The translations under genes and the position numbers were made by a program. Below the pieces are notes generated by a model. The model ran no database searches. It saw nothing but the letters and a program-made list of their open reading frames with translations, and had not been told where the DNA came from. Below, one piece after another: positions 36,118 through 43,953 of a stretch of DNA of 64,000 bases. The stretch comes from Amarobacter sp964507025. Its GTDB lineage: Bacteria > Chloroflexota > Dehalococcoidia > Tepidiformales > Tepidiformaceae. The stretch covers positions 124,001 through 188,000 of the forward strand of contig CAZDOK010000006.1 in the NCBI GenBank assembly GCA_964507025.1, read 5' to 3'. The stretch's first letter is position 1. Every line of letters starts with the position of its first letter.

Positions 36118-37313
36118 GCTACCACCCCCCGTGAACGAAGCTGTTCGATATCGACCGGCGCGAATCCCGCCTCTTGCAATACCTGGTTCGTGTGCTGCCC
36201 GAGTGATGGCGCGGCCGAGCGGATTCGCCACGGGGTCTTCTCGAGGATGTACGGCCGGCCCAGCATCGGCTGGCGGCCGATGGCCGGATGCTCCACCTCC
36301 GTCCACAGTCCCCGTTCACGGAAGTTCGCGTCTTCAAAGAGGTCCCGGCCGTCGTAGATCGGGGCGACCATTGCGTGCGCCTGCCGGGCTGCCTCCCACA
36401 CCTCCGCTCGCGAGCGGGAAAGCATCCAGGGATAGACCACGCCGTCCACAACCTCTTTGGCGGCCGGATCCATCGCCGTCATCGGGTTCTCCCACTTCGG
36501 GTCGCGAAGCGTGTCGTCGCCGACCATTTCCACCAACCTGCGCCAGTAGTTGCCTGCCGTCGCGGTCACCTCGACATAGCCATCGGCGACCGGGTAGACA
36601 CCCCCGACGAGGCCCCCGACCCCCTGCGGGCGCTGTTGCACACGGCCGCTGAAGCGGTAGGCGAGGATGCTGGAGCTGCGCCGGTCGATGTTGCTGACCT
36701 GCACGGTGAAGAGCGGCACATCGACCAGCTGCCCGACGCCGTGGACCTCGTAAGCGGTGACCGCACCCATCGCGGCCACCGCGGCCATCGCGCCTCCCTG
36801 GAGCACGGCGGCCGTGCCACCGAGCTTCAGCGGTTCGCGGTGTGCCAGGCCGTGGCTGAACATCTCCGCACCCATGGCATACAGGACCGTGTCGGAAAGC
36901 CGGTAGTCCCGGTAGGGGCCGTCATGACCGAAGTTGGTGATCGAAACCACGGGGATGTCTGTGTAGCTGGACAGCGTGGAGTAGTCGATGCCGAGTTGGC
37001 GTTCCACCGCGGGAGAACTCGACGTAACCGCGAGCTGTGCCGTCACCATCAGGCGGCGCACCACATCCCGCGACTCGGGGCGTCGCAAGTCGACCACGAC
37101 CGACTCTTTGTTCGTGTTCAGGTAGTGCCAGGTTGCTCCCCGGTCGGCACCGGGTTCATCGGCCAGGAACGGAGGCATCGCCCGGAGGGGGTCGCCCCCT
37201 GGTCTTTCTACCTTGATGACGCGCGCCCCCAGATCGGCGAGCAGCTTTGTGCAGTACGGGCCCGCGAGATGACTGGTGAAGTCCAGTATCGTGAGCCCCT
37301 CAAGTGCGTCCAT
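36114..37313 (-). CDS. CaiB/BaiF (family III) CoA-transferase, upstream member of a pair
   Basis: 399 residues, the typical family length. Opens MDALEGLTILDFTSHLAGPYCTKLLADLGARVIKVE; VVVDLRRPESRDVVRRL is a further family block, with GQLVDVPLFTVQVS at the active-site region. It overlaps the next CoA-transferase by 4 bp and is therefore co-translated. Its sequence order and C-terminal half resemble the first half of the fusion at 14846. The acid pair used is unknown. Confidence 0.88.
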   Translation of the reverse strand: MDALEGLTILDFTSHLAGPYCTKLLADLGARVIKVERPGGDPLRAMPPFLADEPGADRGATWHYLNTNKESVVVDLRRPESRDVVRRLMVTAQLAVTSSSPAVERQLGIDYSTLSSYTDIPVVSITNFGHDGPYRDYRLSDTVLYAMGAEMFSHGLAHREPLKLGGTAAVLQGGAMAAVAAMGAVTAYEVHGVGQLVDVPLFTVQVSNIDRRSSSILAYRFSGRVQQRPQGVGGLVGGVYPVADGYVEVTATAGNYWRRLVEMVGDDTLRDPKWENPMTAMDPAAKEVVDGVVYPWMLSRSRAEVWEAARQAHAMVAPIYDGRDLFEDANFRERGLWTEVEHPAIGRQPMLGRPYILEKTPWRIRSAAPSLGQHTNQVLQEAGFAPVDIEQLRSRGVVA

Positions 37314-37365
37314 CGGCTCCCCCCGCGGTGAGTACGCCTGAATCTACCGGAGCACACTCTTGCTG

Positions 37366-38595
37366 TCAGGATGCGCGTTCGCGCTCCGGCTCGACGCCGC
37401 GCGAGGCGCTCCAGGCGATCGAGATGACGGGTACGGCAACCGCACAGATGAGCGCTCCGGCCAGGGCGAAGGCAAGCCGAACGCCAATGGAATCGACGAG
37501 GGGGCCGGCCACAGCGAAGCCGGAGATGCTGGCCAGCGATGCGACCATTGAGGTGAGTGCCATCACCCGCCCGCGGAATGCATCGACTGCCTGCTGCTGG
37601 AGGTAGCTGGCGAAGGCCACCTGGAGGGCCACGACGCTCATTCCCTGGGCGGCGATGGCTGCCGCCGCTGCCAGGAAGTTCGGCGCGGCTCCCAGCGCCA
37701 CGGTCGAACCGCCCACAAGCACGAGGGCACCCGCTCCCGTGCTGAGGAGGCGGATCTTCGGCCCCAGGTAGAGGAAGACCACTGCGAGAGCCATCGCGCC
37801 TGCCCCTTCGATCGCGAGCAGGGCGCCATAACGTGACTCAGGCAGGTCGAGGACACGTGAGACAAGCGGGAGCGTCCCGGCGTTGACCACGGTTCCGACC
37901 AGTAGGGTGACGCCGATTGCGGCGATGACGATCCGGATGTTCCGCTCGCGGCGTGCGTAGTTCAGTCCTTCGATGGCGTCGGTGAAGACCGAGCGCCTGT
38001 TCGCGGGGGCGGGCTGGGCCGGGATGGCCTTGATCGCGACCACCAGCAGGGCGGACACCGCAAACGTCGCGGCATCGACCGCGAGGACCAGTTCGAAGCC
38101 GCCGCGATCGACCAGGAGACCCGCTGCAGCCGGGCCCGCGATGTTCGCAAGGCTGGTTGCGAGTCGCAGCCCGCTGTTCGCTCGTCCGAGCTGCCGTTCG
38201 CCGGCGAGCACCGGCAGCAACGCCTGCGCGGCGGGCCGGTAGAACGTGGAGAGGCCGTAGACCACCCCCACAGCCAGGAACACGGCGACAGCCAGTGGCA
38301 GAACCGCAACCGCCAACAGGGTCGCGAGGCAGGCCGCTGCGCTCACGACATCGACGCCGATCATGATTCGCCGGCGCGGATACCAATCGGCGAGCGTCCC
38401 CGCCAGCGGGCTGAGCACAACCGTTGGGAGCGCCGCCAGCCCAAGCAGGAGGCTGACCGCGGTGGTGGAGTCTGTTTCGCGGAAGACTGCGATCGACGCC
38501 GCCGTGAGGAGGAAGGCGTCGCCGCTCGCGGAGATACCCTGGGCGAGGACCAGGTTGATAAGCCGGGGGTGTGGCGACTGACCGTTACCGTTCAC
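37366..38595 (-). CDS. Major facilitator superfamily transporter (MFS_3-like)
   Basis: 409 residues with about twelve hydrophobic helices and a central cytoplasmic loop near 190-215. The loop between helices 2 and 3 has LADWYPRRRIMIGVDVVSA, the MFS motif A variant of enterobactin-exporter/MFS_3 proteins. Members export small molecules, drugs or siderophores. GTG start at 38595. It lies 52 bp upstream-to-downstream from the CoA-transferase pair on the same strand, but whether they share a transcript is not clear. Confidence 0.85.
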   Translation of the reverse strand: MNGNGQSPHPRLINLVLAQGISASGDAFLLTAASIAVFRETDSTTAVSLLLGLAALPTVVLSPLAGTLADWYPRRRIMIGVDVVSAAACLATLLAVAVLPLAVAVFLAVGVVYGLSTFYRPAAQALLPVLAGERQLGRANSGLRLATSLANIAGPAAAGLLVDRGGFELVLAVDAATFAVSALLVVAIKAIPAQPAPANRRSVFTDAIEGLNYARRERNIRIVIAAIGVTLLVGTVVNAGTLPLVSRVLDLPESRYGALLAIEGAGAMALAVVFLYLGPKIRLLSTGAGALVLVGGSTVALGAAPNFLAAAAAIAAQGMSVVALQVAFASYLQQQAVDAFRGRVMALTSMVASLASISGFAVAGPLVDSIGVRLAFALAGALICAVAVPVISIAWSASRGVEPERERAS

Positions 38596-38663
38596 GGCGC
38601 TGTCGGCCTCCGCTCCATCGAGTCGCGGAAGCTTACACCTTTCCGGGGTGGTACGTCAGCGCG

Positions 38664-41117
38664 TTACGCGGGAACTTCCTGTCTTTTCCGTTCGTACTTC
38701 CGGGCCGGGGTCAACACAATCGGACTTAGTGGGGCCGCATCGAACGATGCGATGAGTCGCTCTTCGGGCACGGCTCCGTAGGTGGTGGTGCGTTGCCGGG
38801 GTATGCGGCCCATCGCGCGGATGGTGCGTTCCATCTCCTCGGGCGGGAGTTCTTGCCCAAAGGCCGCGCCAGCGGCACGGGATATGCTCTCGTTCATCAA
38901 TGTGCCGCCCATATCGTTCACACCGGCGTTGAGGCAGGCTTTCACGCCTTCGACGCCCATCTTCACCCACGAAACCTGGATGTTGGTGATGTGCGGGTGG
39001 AGCGCCAGCCGGGCGACGGCGTGCATCAATACCGCCTCGCGGAATGCTGGGCCGCGACGCGCCTTTCCCTTGAGATAGATCGGCGCTTCCATGTGGACAA
39101 ACGGCAGCGGCACGAATTCGGTGATACCGCCAGTGCGCTTCTGGAGGTCGCGCAACGCCACCAGGTGGCGGGCCCAGTTAATTGGCTCGTCGATGTGGCC
39201 ATACATGATGGTGGAGGTCGTCCGGAACCCGGACCGGTGCGCCGCCTCGACCACGTCCAACCACTCCTGTGTGGTCAGCTTGTCGGGGCACAGGGTCACG
39301 CGCACCTCATCATCCAGCACCTCCGCGGCGGTGCCCGGGAGGGTTCCCAGCCCGGCCTCCTTCAGCTGCCGGAGGAACTCCGGCACGGTAATCCCGAGAG
39401 TCTCGGCACCCTGGCTCACCTCCAGCGGGGAGAAGGCGTGGATGTGCATCTCGGGCAGGGCTGCCTTCACCGCCCGCAGGATGTTGAGGTACGTCGCACC
39501 CGTGTATTCCGGGTGGATCCCACCCTGCATGCATACCTCGGTGGCTCCGCGTTCCCACGCTTCGACGGAGCGACGCACGACCTCGTCGAGGCCAAGGTCG
39601 TAGGGTGTGCCGCGCAGGCTTTCGCTCATCTTGCCTTTCGCAAAGGCGCAGAACTGGCAGCGGAAGTAGCAGATGTTCGTGTAGTTGATGTTGCGGTTCA
39701 CGACGTAGGAGACGGTGTCGCCGTTCAGGCGCTTGCGCAAGCGGTCCGCGGCATCGCACACGAGGTGGTAGTCGTCGCCACGCGCCTGGAAGAGGCGAAC
39801 GATATCGTCGGTGGTCAGCTCAGCGCCCGACTCCGAGCGCGCCAGGATTTCGCGGATCTCGGGCGTGGAGGTATCGCCCGCGCGGCCTGGGTTGAGCTTC
39901 TTCGGGACATCGAGCGCCGGCGGTGGCGTGGCCGCATCGCCCGGCGACCATGCGTCCGCCCGGGCGAAGCCATCACCATCGATCGCGCGGATTACGGCCG
40001 TGGCCATCGCCGGTGTCTGCCAGCGGCTACTATCGAGGGCATACCGCGGGTAAACCGCGAGGCGCTCGGTCAGCACCTTCCCGCATCCCGCGGTCCGTTC
40101 GCTGAGCGCCTCGAGGTGCGGCCACGGCGCTTCCGGGTTCACGTGGTCGGGCGTGACCGGCGAGACGCCGCCCCAGTCGTTGAGCCCGGCGGCGACCAGC
40201 GCAGGATACTCGTCATAACTCAGATTGGGTGGCGCCTGGATATTCATTTCCGGTCCGAACACGATGCGCGCGACCGCGATGGTCCAGAGCAGGTCGTCGA
40301 GGTCCGGTTCTGGCGCGTTCGCCATCTTCGTGTCGGGCTTGGCGCGGAAGTTCTGGACGATGATTTCCTGGATGTGCCCGTACTGATCGTGCAGGTCGCG
40401 GAGCGCCAGGAACGATTCGATGCGTTCCATGCGCGTTTCGCCGATGCCGATGAGTACCCCCGAGGTGAACGGTACCTGGAGCTCCCCCGCGTCCCGGATC
40501 GTCTGGAGTCGGGGCGCGGGATGTTTGTCGGGCGATCCGTAGTGAACCTGTCCCTTCTGGCTGAGCCGCCCGGAGACGTTCTCGAGCATGATCCCCTGGG
40601 AGATCGTCACCTCGCGCAGAGCGGCGATCTCGTCACGGGTCATCACTCCCGGGTTGGCGTGGGGAAGCAGTCCGGTCTCCCGGTGCACGAGCTCTGCCAT
40701 CGCCGTCAGATAGGCGATGGTCGAGGCATACCCCATCTCGTCCAGTTCACGCCGGGCGACTTTGTAGCGCAGTTCTGGCTTGTCGCCGAGGGTGAAGAGC
40801 GCTTCCTTACAGCCCGCCGCAGCCCCTGCGCGAGCGATCTCCAGGACTTCTTCCGGTGTCATGTAGGCTCGCTGTCCCGGGAGCGGCGGCTTTGCGAAGG
40901 TGCAGTAGTGGCATACATCGCGGCAGAGATGCGTCAGCGGGATGAACACCTTCCGCGAGTAGGAAATGACGTTGCGATGGGCGCGGTCGCGGAGGGTTGC
41001 CGCCCCGGCAAGGAGGGGCGCAAGGTCCGTTTCCCCGGCGAGGGAAAGAGCGGCTGCGTGGGCGGGCCGCGCACCCGAAAGGGCGAGGTCGAGGGTATGG
41101 CGGGTGCTGTCGAGCAT
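38664..41117 (-). CDS. fbiC: Bifunctional FO synthase (fused CofG-CofH)
   Basis: 817 residues, the two radical-SAM enzymes that make 7,8-didemethyl-8-hydroxy-5-deazariboflavin, the chromophore of coenzyme F420. The N-terminal CofG-like half has its Fe-S motif in LCRDVCHYCTFAKPP (CxxxCxxC), and the C-terminal CofH-like half in NICYFRCQFCAFAKG. The start is ATG 41117, because AGGAGG lies six bases ahead; ATG 41150 has no ribosome site. The single-chain form is known from Actinobacteria and Chloroflexota, while archaea use separate genes. The divergent HxlR gene shares its control region. Confidence 0.95.
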   Translation of the reverse strand: MLDSTRHTLDLALSGARPAHAAALSLAGETDLAPLLAGAATLRDRAHRNVISYSRKVFIPLTHLCRDVCHYCTFAKPPLPGQRAYMTPEEVLEIARAGAAAGCKEALFTLGDKPELRYKVARRELDEMGYASTIAYLTAMAELVHRETGLLPHANPGVMTRDEIAALREVTISQGIMLENVSGRLSQKGQVHYGSPDKHPAPRLQTIRDAGELQVPFTSGVLIGIGETRMERIESFLALRDLHDQYGHIQEIIVQNFRAKPDTKMANAPEPDLDDLLWTIAVARIVFGPEMNIQAPPNLSYDEYPALVAAGLNDWGGVSPVTPDHVNPEAPWPHLEALSERTAGCGKVLTERLAVYPRYALDSSRWQTPAMATAVIRAIDGDGFARADAWSPGDAATPPPALDVPKKLNPGRAGDTSTPEIREILARSESGAELTTDDIVRLFQARGDDYHLVCDAADRLRKRLNGDTVSYVVNRNINYTNICYFRCQFCAFAKGKMSESLRGTPYDLGLDEVVRRSVEAWERGATEVCMQGGIHPEYTGATYLNILRAVKAALPEMHIHAFSPLEVSQGAETLGITVPEFLRQLKEAGLGTLPGTAAEVLDDEVRVTLCPDKLTTQEWLDVVEAAHRSGFRTTSTIMYGHIDEPINWARHLVALRDLQKRTGGITEFVPLPFVHMEAPIYLKGKARRGPAFREAVLMHAVARLALHPHITNIQVSWVKMGVEGVKACLNAGVNDMGGTLMNESISRAAGAAFGQELPPEEMERTIRAMGRIPRQRTTTYGAVPEERLIASFDAAPLSPIVLTPARKYERKRQEVPA

Positions 41118-41159
41118 TCCGGCCTCCTGCGGCGCGGAGTCGATTCGCATTACGTACTC

Positions 41160-41198
41160 AGTTCAAAAGTTGAACTAGACCCCTCGCGCGGGTAGCAT
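41160..41198 (+). promoter_or_regulatory. Palindromic operator and promoter between fbiC and the HxlR gene
   Basis: A perfect 17-bp palindrome, AGTTCAA-aag-TTGAACT (41160-41176), contains the -35 hexamer TTGAAC (41170-41175) of a promoter reading towards the HxlR gene: 17-bp spacer, -10 TAGCAT (41193-41198), start near 41205, 7 bases before its TGGAGG. The other arm supplies TTGAAC on the minus strand towards fbiC. A repressor bound here would cover both. Confidence 0.6.
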
Positions 41199-41223
41199 AT
41201 CGCAACCCATCTGGAGGTTTCAA

Positions 41224-41655
41224 ATGATCCAGCGCAGTGTCCGTTGCCCGGTAGCCGCTACCCTCGATCTCGTGGGAGACAGGTGGACCCTCCTGGTTGT
41301 TCGTGACCTGCTCCGGGGCCGCCGCCGGTTCTCCGAGCTGCGGAGCTCGGTCGAAGGCATTCCGCCGGCCATCCTCTCGGACCGGCTCAAGGCCCTCGAG
41401 GGTTCCGGCGTGGTTGTGCGCAGGCCGTACAGCGACCATCCACCCCGCTCCGAGTACGTCCTGACCCGGAAGGGGCACCAGCTTGGCGTGGTGGTTGGTG
41501 CGCTTGCCACCTGGGGCGAGGAGTTCGCGGAGAGCGACCTGTCGCTGGTCGACAACGAGTGTGGGCATGGGGTGAGCGTGGTGTACCACTGTTCGAAGTG
41601 CGAACGCCCAGCGCCCCGCTCGCGGGTGCGCATTGTTGGGGCACCACAGCGATGA
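41224..41655 (+). CDS. HxlR-family winged-helix transcriptional regulator
   Basis: 143 residues. VAATLDLVGDRWTLLVVRDLLRGRRRFSELRSSVEGIPPAILSDRLKALE is the full HxlR DNA-binding domain (about 9-59). A C-terminal extension has CGHGVSVVYHCSKC, a possible metal-binding cluster of Cys and His. ATG 41224 follows TGGAGG. It is divergent from fbiC with a palindrome at the shared promoter, so self-regulation and control of fbiC are likely inferences. HxlR members often respond to aldehydes, oxidants or quinones. Confidence 0.9.
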   Translation: MIQRSVRCPVAATLDLVGDRWTLLVVRDLLRGRRRFSELRSSVEGIPPAILSDRLKALEGSGVVVRRPYSDHPPRSEYVLTRKGHQLGVVVGALATWGEEFAESDLSLVDNECGHGVSVVYHCSKCERPAPRSRVRIVGAPQR

Positions 41656-41679
41656 ACGCGGCAGCTGAATGGCGTTCGT

Positions 41680-41709
41680 TTGCCGCCCTTCCGCGCCCGG
41701 GGATACACT
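41680..41709 (+). promoter_or_regulatory. Candidate promoter of coaE
   Basis: TTGCCG (41680-41685), an 18-bp spacer and TACACT (41704-41709) would start transcription near 41716, giving a short leader with GGAG before GTG 41744. Confidence 0.4.
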
Positions 41710-41743
41710 TAATGTTCCACAAACGAACGTTCCGGAGTCTCGC

Positions 41744-42361
41744 GTGCATGTCATTGGGCTGACGGGTGGTATCGCCAGCGGAAAATCCACCGTGACCCGG
41801 TTCTTCCACGACCGCGGTGTCCCGGTCATTGATGCCGACATCCTCGGTCACCGGACGTACGACCCCGGCACCGAGACGTTTGAAGCAGTCGTCAAGGCGT
41901 TCGGGCCCGAGTTGGTCGCGCCCGACGGCACCATCGACCGCAAGGTGCTGGGGGGCAAGGTCTTCGGTAAGCCAGACGAGCTGAAGCGCCTCACCGACAT
42001 CGTGTGGCCCGGTATCCGCAAGCTGGCGAGCGAGGCGCTCGCCGAGTACGAGGCTGCGGGCAACACGGTTGCTGTGCTTGAAGCCGCTGTCCTGTTCGAA
42101 GCAGGGTGGGAAGACCTGGTCGATGAAGTCTGGGTCGTCGTGGTCGAACCGGATCTCGCGGTCGAGCGTCTCGGTTCGCGGAATGGCCTCGACCCCGAGG
42201 CAGCCCGCGCGCGGATCAACTCCCAACTCTCCAACGCCGAGCGCACGGCTCGAGCTGACGTCGTCATCGAAAACAATAGCTCTCTGGACGCGCTGGAGAC
42301 GCGCATCCAGGAAGCCTGGAATCAACTTCAGGGGCGGCTGCAGAGCGCAGCCGGGAGGTAG
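41744..42361 (+). CDS. coaE: Dephospho-CoA kinase
   Basis: 205 residues. The P-loop GLTGGIASGKST (about 5-16), VIDADILGH (about 29-37) and the LNNA-type NSQLSNAERTARADVVIENN near the C-terminus identify CoaE, which phosphorylates dephospho-CoA in the last step of CoA synthesis. The start is GTG 41744, behind GGAG; the open frame runs further upstream but without family-like sequence. It ends 6 bp before the MoxR-like gene, so the two are in one operon. Confidence 0.93.
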   Translation: MHVIGLTGGIASGKSTVTRFFHDRGVPVIDADILGHRTYDPGTETFEAVVKAFGPELVAPDGTIDRKVLGGKVFGKPDELKRLTDIVWPGIRKLASEALAEYEAAGNTVAVLEAAVLFEAGWEDLVDEVWVVVVEPDLAVERLGSRNGLDPEAARARINSQLSNAERTARADVVIENNSSLDALETRIQEAWNQLQGRLQSAAGR

Positions 42362-42367
42362 CAGAAC

Positions 42368-43255
42368 TTGACCACAGAGACCGACCTGGGCAACTCAACC
42401 GTTTACGCCGTCGAGGAGTACGCGGTCCACGATGAGCCCTACTACCTCCCCATTGGCGACGAGATCCAGCTCTTCGAGACAGCATACGCGCAGCGGATCC
42501 CGGTGCTGCTGAAGGGACCAACCGGAGCGGGGAAGACGCGCTTCGTTGAGTACATGGCCTACAAGCTCGGCCGGCCGATGATGAAAGTCTCGACCCGGAC
42601 TGGCAAAGAGGCCGAGCATCGCATGCCCCTCATCACCGTAGCCTGCCACGAAGACCTGACCGCCAGCGACCTGGTGGGCCGGTATCTGCTCGATACCGAC
42701 GGGACGCGCTGGGTCGATGGCCCGCTTACCCGTGCGGTGAAGGTTGGCGCAATCTGCTACCTCGACGAGGTGGTGGAAGCGCGCAAGGACACCACTGTTC
42801 TCATCCACCCGCTCACCGACTACCGCCGCCTGCTGCCGATCGAGAAGCTCGGCCAGGTGATCGAGGCCGCCGACGGCTTTCTGCTGGTGATCTCGTACAA
42901 CCCGGGCTACCAGAGCGCACTGAAGGACTTGAAGCACTCGACGCGCCAGCGGTTCATCGCCATCGAGTTCGATTACCCGCCCAGAGAGCAGGAGGCCGAA
43001 ATCATCACCCACGAGGCCGCCTGCAGCCGCGAGGCAGCGCTCGACCTCGCGCGCCTCGGAGAAAAGGTCCGAAACCTCAAGGAACACGGCCTGGGCGAGG
43101 GGGTCAGCACCCGCCTCCTGGTCTACGCCGGCAAACTGATCGCCAACGGCGTGCCTGCCCGCCGCGCCTGCCAGGTCGCCATTACCTGGGCGCTCACCGA
43201 CGACGCCGAGGTGCAGCGCAGCATCGAAGAGGTTGTCACCTCGATATTCGAATAG
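42368..43255 (+). CDS. AAA+ ATPase of the CbbQ/NirQ/NorQ (MoxR) group
   Basis: 295 residues. Walker A GPTGAGKTR (about 50-58), Walker B in ICYLDEVVEARKDTT (about 130) and the VISYNPGYQSALKDLKHSTRQRF segment (sensor 1 and Arg finger) are the CbbQ/NorQ pattern. C-terminal CbbQ_C-like residues follow. Such ATPases form rings that work with a VWA partner to open or activate a client enzyme (RuBisCO for CbbQ, NO reductase for NorQ). The start is TTG 42368, with GGGAGG ahead. Its partner-type VWA gene lies at 43954, one gene further. Confidence 0.9.
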   Translation: MTTETDLGNSTVYAVEEYAVHDEPYYLPIGDEIQLFETAYAQRIPVLLKGPTGAGKTRFVEYMAYKLGRPMMKVSTRTGKEAEHRMPLITVACHEDLTASDLVGRYLLDTDGTRWVDGPLTRAVKVGAICYLDEVVEARKDTTVLIHPLTDYRRLLPIEKLGQVIEAADGFLLVISYNPGYQSALKDLKHSTRQRFIAIEFDYPPREQEAEIITHEAACSREAALDLARLGEKVRNLKEHGLGEGVSTRLLVYAGKLIANGVPARRACQVAITWALTDDAEVQRSIEEVVTSIFE

Positions 43256-43257
43256 CA

Positions 43258-43869
43258 GTGCGGCTTGGCATCGTCTCCGACATCCACTGCAACATCCAGG
43301 GCCTCGAAGAGGCCTTGGAACGGATGGGCGAGATCGACCAGCTCTGGTGCGCCGGGGACAGCGTGTTTCAGTTCCGCTGGTCGAACGACGTTGTCGGACG
43401 CCTCCGCGAACTTGGAGCGCGAGTCATCCTGGGGAACCACGAAGAGACCATCCTCGGTCCCGATGGCACGCGCGCCCTTTCCTCGCCAAAGGTCGACCAG
43501 GACCTGGTTGACTGGTTGCGCCGGCAGCCCTACCGGCACGAAGAGACGGTGGATGGAAGGAAGGTGGTGATGACGCACGGTTCGCCGTGGGAACCATGGA
43601 AGGACTACCACTATCCTCACGAGTCCGTCTGGGCCCGCGCGGCTGAACTCGATTGCGACACCCTCATTGTGGGCCACACCCATTACAAGATGGCACAACG
43701 CTTCGGCCGCGTGCTCGTCATCAACCCCGGTTCCGCGGGCGACCCGCGCGATCACCGGAACGACTTCCAGCTCTCGTGCGCTGTCTGGGACACGACAACG
43801 GATGAGGTCATCTTCTACGATTACAAGGATCCGACCCGCAACTTCGTGAGGCATTCCGGAGAGCAATGA
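43258..43869 (+). CDS. Metallophosphoesterase (YfcE/MJ0936-like)
   Basis: 203 residues. Motifs are complete: VSDIHCN (about 6-12), AGDSVFQF (35-42), LGNHEET (60-66), MTHGSPW (104-110), GHTHYK (142-147) and the NPGSAGDPRD end. In AGDSVF the usual GDxxxY Asp is kept. YfcE-type enzymes cleave phosphodiesters. Starts at GTG 43258 right after the ATPase stop (TAG CAGTG), so the two are tightly linked. Its place between a CbbQ-like ATPase and a VWA protein is unusual. Confidence 0.86.
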   Translation: MRLGIVSDIHCNIQGLEEALERMGEIDQLWCAGDSVFQFRWSNDVVGRLRELGARVILGNHEETILGPDGTRALSSPKVDQDLVDWLRRQPYRHEETVDGRKVVMTHGSPWEPWKDYHYPHESVWARAAELDCDTLIVGHTHYKMAQRFGRVLVINPGSAGDPRDHRNDFQLSCAVWDTTTDEVIFYDYKDPTRNFVRHSGEQ

Positions 43870-43871
43870 GC

Positions 43872-43890
43872 GGCCGGGCCTGGCCCGGCC
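43872..43890. repeat. 19-bp perfect palindrome in the intergenic region
   Basis: GGCCGGGCC-T-GGCCCGGCC begins 3 bases after the phosphoesterase stop. In RNA it makes a 7-bp stem with a five-base loop. No T-run follows, so it is not a normal terminator; it could stabilise or separate the message before the large gene. Confidence 0.5.
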
Positions 43891-43953
43891 CGCGACCGCA
43901 TTTCCGGCGGCGGGCGGCGAGGCTGCGAGGGAGGACGAAGCGAGCGAAACGCT

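Noticed and set aside
38793..41195. An 800-residue plus-strand open frame opposite fbiC
   Set aside because: The real gene on the other strand has full radical-SAM motifs; this frame is its shadow.
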